Shown piece by piece: positions 32,820 through 37,507 of a stretch of DNA of 37,507 nt. Each line of letters starts with the position of its first letter. The stretch's first letter is position 1. The translations under genes and the position numbers were made by a program. The notes beneath the pieces were generated by a model. The model saw only the letters and a program-made list of their open reading frames with translations, had not been told where the DNA came from and did not search any database. The DNA comes from Lachnospiraceae bacterium UBA3772 (GTDB lineage Bacteria > Bacillota > Clostridia > Lachnospirales > Lachnospiraceae), in the NCBI GenBank assembly GCA_002371025.1, contig DFFQ01000007.1:1-37507 (forward strand), given 5' to 3'.

Positions 32820-33401
32820 TTATAACACTTCCTTGATAGCTCGAAGTGCTTTTCCTCTGTGGCTTATAGCATTCTTTTCTTCCGGAGAGATTTCTGCCGA
32901 TGTCTTTTGGTATTGAGGAAGGAAAAAGATTGGATCATAACCAAATCCATTTTCTCCTGCAATTTCATAGCCTATACGGCCTTCCATAGTTTCACGTCTT
33001 ACTTCTTCATGTCCGTCTGGGAAAACTGCTGCCACAGCGCATACGAATCTTGCAGTTCTCTTTTCATCAGGAACTCCTTCTAATCTCTCAATAAGATTTT
33101 TATTCTTAAGATCATAGGATGTATCATGTCCTAAATATCTTGCAGAATAAATTCCCGGTTCTTTATTTAAGTAATCGATCTCAAGTCCCGAGTCATCTGC
33201 AAGGACTAATTCATGACAGATCTTATTTACTGCTCTTGCTTTGATAAGAGCATTCTCTTCAAATGTTTCTCCATCTTCTTCTATGTCACAATCAATACCA
33301 GCTTCCTTCATGGATACTATCTCATATCCCATTCCGCCGAATATTGCCTTTATTTCTCTCATCTTGTTTTCATTTGAAGTTGCAAAAATAAGTCTCTTCA
33401 T
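32820..33401 (-). CDS. rdgB: Non-canonical purine NTP pyrophosphatase RdgB/HAM1
   Basis: The enzyme removes ITP, dITP and XTP from the nucleotide pool, giving the monophosphate and pyrophosphate. Family motifs are FATSNENKMREIKAI at the N-terminus, LADDSGLEIDYLNKEPGIYS, ENGFGYDPIFF and ISHRGKAL. The 193-residue length is normal. It begins 1 base after the protease stop and precedes the phosphoesterase, so the genes are co-transcribed. Confidence 0.96.
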   Translation of the reverse strand: MKRLIFATSNENKMREIKAIFGGMGYEIVSMKEAGIDCDIEEDGETFEENALIKARAVNKICHELVLADDSGLEIDYLNKEPGIYSARYLGHDTSYDLKNKNLIERLEGVPDEKRTARFVCAVAAVFPDGHEEVRRETMEGRIGYEIAGENGFGYDPIFFLPQYQKTSAEISPEEKNAISHRGKALRAIKEVL

Positions 33402-33402
33402 C

Positions 33403-35112
33403 TTATTCTCCTTCTTTGTTTATATCATCTGTAAATGCCTTAAGGCACACATTACAGCCATTATCTTCAGCCTTTTTCCATATATCTCCGGAAAGACTGA
33501 TATATCCTTCACCGTCAGAGATATCAAACTTATCAGTTTTTTCATCCGCTTTATATTCAACAGCTATAGGTTTATCATCTCCAGGTGTATTAATATACAC
33601 TAATACAGCATATTTTTCACCCTTTTTAAGTTTTATTTTCTCTGGAAATCTTACTGTGTAATAACCTGCATATTTAGATGCTCCAGACACAACATACTTT
33701 CTATTTCTAAAGGACTGATCATCTTTAAAATCTGTAACATAGTAAACAGAAAACTTCGCATCATTTCCAGTAGCATAAAATGAAACCGCTGCAAGTTCTT
33801 CATCCTTCTCTGCTGTATAGCAATTTGCAAAATAAGCAGAACTCTCGCCAAATCCCAGCTTTCCTACCCAGCCCAGCATATCGGACTGATAGATATTGTC
33901 AAAATTATCACTACCGGAAAGGCGAGTATATACTATTGCCTGATTTCCTATATTAACATCGTCATAGGATACATAGAAATATCCATCTTCTCCAAACCCT
34001 GTTCCCCAGCTGTTCTTGCAGATAAATGCACCATCATGCTCAGGAGTTATGGTAAAGTTTTCTTTTGGGTAATTATCATCCCATCCGACTATTACCACAT
34101 CATGGTTTGGAACTTCTTTTCCGTCATAATAATAGCAGTGATGATCATCATCAAAATACTTTGAGTAATGTCCATAATAATCCATAGCAAGATAAAGTGA
34201 TGTTTCAATTCCACCATATTTAAATACGGCACTTTTTAAGATCTTATCATCTCTTTCATTTATTATTATGGCTTCTTCCAAATGCTTTACTGCCTTTAGA
34301 TTTTCATCTGTTTCTTCATCACCATAGACATCATCTTTTTCATATACCGGTCCCTGCCATGACGCAAGGTAGGCAATACTCATGGTATGCTCTCCTCCGG
34401 CATTAATATCCAGATTATAACTATTATTATGAGTCATATGATCTATAGAATAGATATCTTCTTCATATGGCATAAGACTTGTTTCCAAAGCGCCAAGAGA
34501 AGCAAAAGCCCAACAGGTCCCATAGAACCCCTGATCTCTTACAGGTGTTACCCTCTTATCTTCTCTCATGTCATATCTATCCGGCAGATAATTATTATCA
34601 TCTTTATTTTCTACTGTTATACAGTTAAATTCATAATTGTAGCTTACATCAAAGCCCAAAACCTTAGAGAGATCATCCATAGGAATATAAATACGTCCTG
34701 ATTCATCCTCTGATACAGCAGGTTCAATATCTGTCTCAATCCCATTTATCTTTATTACCTCTGAACCCACCTTAAGTTCAATACGTGTATCTCTTCTAAG
34801 TACAACATAATTCTCATCATCATATTTTAAGACTGAGCATCCCATAACGTCTTCCATAAAATCATCTGGGAAAAGGATCTCCATCCTCTCAGTCATCTTA
34901 AAATTATACTTATAATTTGTTATGTTGATGCCATCACACACTACACTAACAGCACCATTAAGCGTTCTTTTATAGGACATTTCATCAAAGTCCTGTACCA
35001 CCGCTTCGTAATTATCTGCTCTCTCTATACTTCCTGCGGTTCTTTTGGGCCACGTGATATAAGCAGCCGCCGCAAAACACACAGTAATAAGAATAATAAT
35101 TTTTGTTTTCAA
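33403..35112 (-). CDS. Secreted papain-like (C1A) cysteine protease with C-terminal lectin-like domain
   Basis: A signal peptide or anchor (IIILITVCFAAAAYITW) is followed by a ~120-residue domain like the copper amine oxidase N-terminal/stalk type (about 50-170; GRIYIPMDDLSKVLGF). The C1A catalytic domain carries Q194 and C200 in VRDQGFYGTCWAFASL, H337 in NHDVVIVGWDD, and N367 in CKNSWGTGFGEDGYFYVSY. The last ~150 residues are a beta-sandwich seen behind such proteases (YFANCYTAEKDEELAAVSFY). The active site is complete and there is no obvious propeptide inhibitor. It should act outside the cell. It is lodged tightly between rRNA and nucleotide housekeeping genes, an odd setting for a secreted protease. 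Confidence 0.9.
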   Translation of the reverse strand: MKTKIIILITVCFAAAAYITWPKRTAGSIERADNYEAVVQDFDEMSYKRTLNGAVSVVCDGINITNYKYNFKMTERMEILFPDDFMEDVMGCSVLKYDDENYVVLRRDTRIELKVGSEVIKINGIETDIEPAVSEDESGRIYIPMDDLSKVLGFDVSYNYEFNCITVENKDDNNYLPDRYDMREDKRVTPVRDQGFYGTCWAFASLGALETSLMPYEEDIYSIDHMTHNNSYNLDINAGGEHTMSIAYLASWQGPVYEKDDVYGDEETDENLKAVKHLEEAIIINERDDKILKSAVFKYGGIETSLYLAMDYYGHYSKYFDDDHHCYYYDGKEVPNHDVVIVGWDDNYPKENFTITPEHDGAFICKNSWGTGFGEDGYFYVSYDDVNIGNQAIVYTRLSGSDNFDNIYQSDMLGWVGKLGFGESSAYFANCYTAEKDEELAAVSFYATGNDAKFSVYYVTDFKDDQSFRNRKYVVSGASKYAGYYTVRFPEKIKLKKGEKYAVLVYINTPGDDKPIAVEYKADEKTDKFDISDGEGYISLSGDIWKKAEDNGCNVCLKAFTDDINKEGE

Positions 35113-35163
35113 AACTATCCCCTCTTAGTTCTCCCATAGAAATCCTTCTCCCCAAAAGTATTT

Positions 35164-36321
35164 CTATTTATTCCTCTTCGGCGGCCTCTTTCCCATAAAC
35201 TGGTAGAAGTAAGACTTGATCATACCATTATATATCTTTCTGTTCTTATCTGCCTTTCTTCCAATATATTTCTCCGCTTCTTCGTAGGAAGTGATTATAA
35301 ACATTGACCAATCCTTAAGCCCCATATAGCTTTCCCCGATAGTCCTATATAATGCCGGAAGGTCCTTCTTATCTTCAAGTCTTTCACCATAAGGCGGATT
35401 AGTGATGATAAATCCGTATGGATGTGGATTATGAAGGTCCTTAACATTTCTCTGCTGGAAATGGATATACTTATCAACTTCCGCATCTCTTGCATTCTGC
35501 ATGGCACATTTAACTATCTCCGGATCCAGATCATATCCCTGGATATTCATGTCCACATCTGTTTTAACAAGACTTCTTGCCTCGTCATAAGCCTCATACC
35601 AAACCTGTTTAGGTATCATCTTTCCCCAATTATTTGATATAAATTCTCTATTCATCCCCGGAGCGATATTAGCCCCGATAAGTGCTGCCTCAATCGGAAA
35701 TGTACCAGATCCGCAGAATGGGTCCACTAAGATTCTGTCGTGATGCCAAGGTGTAAGCATGATAAGTGCAGCTGCAAGGGTTTCAGAAATAGGAGCTTTA
35801 CCAACCAGTTTTCTATATCCTCTCTTATGAAGTGAAACTCCTGTAGTATCAAGTCCAACTGTAACTTCATTTTTGAAAATAAAGATACGAACAGGATATT
35901 CATCACCATCTTCTGCAAATGTTCTGATATGGAAAGTGCTGCTCATTCTATCCACCATAGCCTTCTTAACTATTGACTGGATAGCAGACGCACTAAAAAG
36001 ATCTGATTTGTTGGTAGTGGCCTTTGTTACCCAGAACTTTGCATCACGAGGAAGATATTTCTCCCACGGGATAGCCTTTACCCCTTCAAACAGATCATCA
36101 AATGTATGTGCCGTAAAGCTGCCACATTTAATAAGAACTCTTTCTGTAGTTCTGAGGAATATATTGGCTCTTGCCACAGCACCTATATCCCCTTTAAATG
36201 TAACTCGTCCATCTTCAACGGCTACTATTTCATATCCAAGATCTAATATTTCTTTCTTAAGAACTGCCTCCAATCCGAAGTGACATGGAGCTATAAGTTC
36301 GATAATCTCATCTTTTAACAT
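35164..36321 (-). CDS. THUMP-domain class I SAM-dependent RNA methyltransferase (RlmL/YpsC type)
   Basis: The 385-residue protein has an N-terminal ferredoxin-like and THUMP RNA-binding part (about 1-160), then a Rossmann methyltransferase domain. That domain holds DPFCGSGTFPIEAALIGANI (SAM site) and the catalytic ITNPPYGERL, typical of N2-guanine methylation. It should modify 23S rRNA as RlmL does, but it lacks RlmL's second (RlmK) domain, as is usual for Firmicutes. It is the first gene of the rightmost minus-strand operon, divergent from murG across 126 bases. Confidence 0.93.
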   Translation of the reverse strand: MLKDEIIELIAPCHFGLEAVLKKEILDLGYEIVAVEDGRVTFKGDIGAVARANIFLRTTERVLIKCGSFTAHTFDDLFEGVKAIPWEKYLPRDAKFWVTKATTNKSDLFSASAIQSIVKKAMVDRMSSTFHIRTFAEDGDEYPVRIFIFKNEVTVGLDTTGVSLHKRGYRKLVGKAPISETLAAALIMLTPWHHDRILVDPFCGSGTFPIEAALIGANIAPGMNREFISNNWGKMIPKQVWYEAYDEARSLVKTDVDMNIQGYDLDPEIVKCAMQNARDAEVDKYIHFQQRNVKDLHNPHPYGFIITNPPYGERLEDKKDLPALYRTIGESYMGLKDWSMFIITSYEEAEKYIGRKADKNRKIYNGMIKSYFYQFMGKRPPKRNK

Positions 36322-36385
36322 TAAAAACCTCTTGACTGCTAATTTCCTTTTATCTTAACAAAACAGGCCATTTCTTTCAATGTTT

Positions 36386-36414
36386 TTCACTTTTCCATTT
36401 TTACTTTTTATGAT
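36386..36414 (+). promoter_or_regulatory. Possible promoter of murG
   Basis: TTCACT (36386-36391), a 17-base spacer and TATGAT (36409-36414), 34 bases before the ATG. The -35 is weak. Confidence 0.45.
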
Positions 36415-36447
36415 AAACTCTTCCTTAGTATTTTAACGGAGGATGAT

Positions 36448-37507
36448 ATGAAAAAAATTGTTCTTACTGGCGGCGGTACAGCCGGCCATGTTACCCCAAA
36501 TATCGCACTTATACCTAAGCTTAGGGAACTTGGGTATGAAATAGAATATATAGGAACTTATGACGGAATCGAAAAAGATCTTATAGAAAAAACTGGAATA
36601 CCATACCACGGTATAGCATCAGGTAAATTAAGAAGATATTTCGATTTAAAGAATTTCACTGATCCTTTCAGAGTTTATAAGGGATATAGACAGGCTATAG
36701 CTTTAATGAAATCCATCAAACCTAATGTTGTATTTTCTAAAGGTGGCTTTGCCAGCGTTCCAGTAGTTCTGGCTGCTAACCACTGCCATATACCTGTTGT
36801 ATGCCATGAATCAGATATGACTCCAGGACTTGCAAACAAAATTGCCCTTCCAAAGGCCACAAAGATCTGCTGCAACTTTCCAGAAACAAAAGATCATCTT
36901 CCAGAGGGAAAAGCCGTAGTAACCGGAACTCCAATCCGCGCCGAACTTCTTTCTGGTGACAAGGAAAAAGCATTTAATATATGCCGCTTTACAGAACACC
37001 GTCCTACAGTCCTTATTGTAGGAGGAAGTACAGGTGCCCTTAGTGTAAATAAAGCAATCTGGGGCTGCCTTTCTGAACTTACAAAATCATATAACGTTAT
37101 CCATATCTGTGGAAAAGGAAAGACCAACGAAGAAGTAAATAATACTCCAGGATATGCTCAGTTTGAGTATATCGGAGACGAACTTCCACATATGTTTGCT
37201 TTAGCTGATATCGTAATCTCCCGTGCCGGAGCAAATGCTATATGCGAACTTCTTATGTTAAAGAAACCTAATATATTAGTGCCTCTTCCATTAAACCAAA
37301 GCAGAGGCGACCAGATACTCAATGCCCAGTCTTTTGAAAAGAGCGGATACAGCAAAGTAATAAAGGACGAAGATATGTCCAATGAAGTAATCCTTAATGC
37401 AATTCATGAGGTTATCGAAAATAAAGATAAGTATCTTGATGCGATGAATAAGAATCTTTCTAAGGATGCCATAACAATGATCACCGATATCATCTGTGAA
37501 GTATCAA
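36448..37507 (+). CDS. murG: MurG-type UDP-GlcNAc transferase (lipid II synthesis), cut by window end
   Basis: The membrane-associated GT28 glycosyltransferase adds GlcNAc to lipid I to form lipid II. The visible 353 codons include the N-terminal loop LTGGGTAGHVTPNIAL, SKGGFASVPVVLAA, CHESDMTPGLANK, the second glycine loop IVGGSTGALSVN, and the UDP-binding SRAGANAICELL. MurG is usually about 355-370 residues, so almost the whole gene is present. The start is clear, with ACGGAGGATG before the ATG. It is divergent from the rRNA methyltransferase operon and not in a dcw cell-wall cluster within this window. Confidence 0.94.
   Translation, partial: MKKIVLTGGGTAGHVTPNIALIPKLRELGYEIEYIGTYDGIEKDLIEKTGIPYHGIASGKLRRYFDLKNFTDPFRVYKGYRQAIALMKSIKPNVVFSKGGFASVPVVLAANHCHIPVVCHESDMTPGLANKIALPKATKICCNFPETKDHLPEGKAVVTGTPIRAELLSGDKEKAFNICRFTEHRPTVLIVGGSTGALSVNKAIWGCLSELTKSYNVIHICGKGKTNEEVNNTPGYAQFEYIGDELPHMFALADIVISRAGANAICELLMLKKPNILVPLPLNQSRGDQILNAQSFEKSGYSKVIKDEDMSNEVILNAIHEVIENKDKYLDAMNKNLSKDAITMITDIICEVS

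Noticed and set aside
1..37507. CRISPR array, tRNA or rRNA genes
   Set aside because: No regularly spaced repeats with unique spacers and no cloverleaf or rRNA-like stretches were noticed on either strand.

Overview
The window looks like part of the chromosome of a low-GC Firmicute, most likely a Lachnospiraceae-type anaerobe. This is inferred from the AT-rich sequence, strong AGGAGG ribosome sites, TTGACA/TATAAT promoters, a type III glutamine synthetase, and clostridial glutamate synthase and ANTAR genes. No taxonomic marker RNA is present.

Layout. 1-382: start of glnN (minus). 383-748: two divergent promoters, a leader attenuator and a 48-bp palindrome. 749-2131: AAA ATPase with a nuclease-like C-terminus (plus). 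2243-8312: gltD and gltB (minus). 8313-8644: divergent control region. 8645-10515: a glutamine-synthetase-like gene and an ANTAR RNA-binding regulator (plus). 10518-11275: wreck of an ABC transporter. 11276-12403: cation efflux protein. 12646-17644: ABC-2 exporter with its two-component system. 17861-20525: decaying array of orphan RHS toxin tips with DUF3592 putative immunity genes. 20529-24845: SulP transporter, tocopherol-cyclase-like protein, diguanylate cyclase. 25024-30688: a dlt-like acylation operon. 30739-36321: rRNA methyltransferases, a phosphoesterase, RdgB and a papain-like protease. 36448 to the end: murG (plus).

The strongest story is nitrogen control. glnN and gltB start with the same leader element: a 6-bp hairpin with loop AAAGGC (A at position 1, G at position 4, the ANTAR-protein signature), mutually exclusive with an intrinsic terminator. 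The nearby ANTAR protein has a pseudo-receiver (Asn replaces the phosphorylated Asp), so it should be controlled by protein contact as AmiR is by AmiC. The gene just before it resembles glutamine synthetase but has lost three of the six metal ligands and the catalytic flap Glu. I propose that this dead synthetase is the sensor partner of the antiterminator. Glutamine-synthetase/ANTAR linkage is known in clostridia; the pseudoenzyme reading and the single-hairpin target are my inference.

The second candidate system is the dlt-like operon (SGNH protein, MBOAT, carrier protein, adenylating enzyme). Its adenylating enzyme is fused to a nitroreductase domain, which suggests redox chemistry on a carrier-bound acyl group before export. 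No tRNA, rRNA or CRISPR array was seen.
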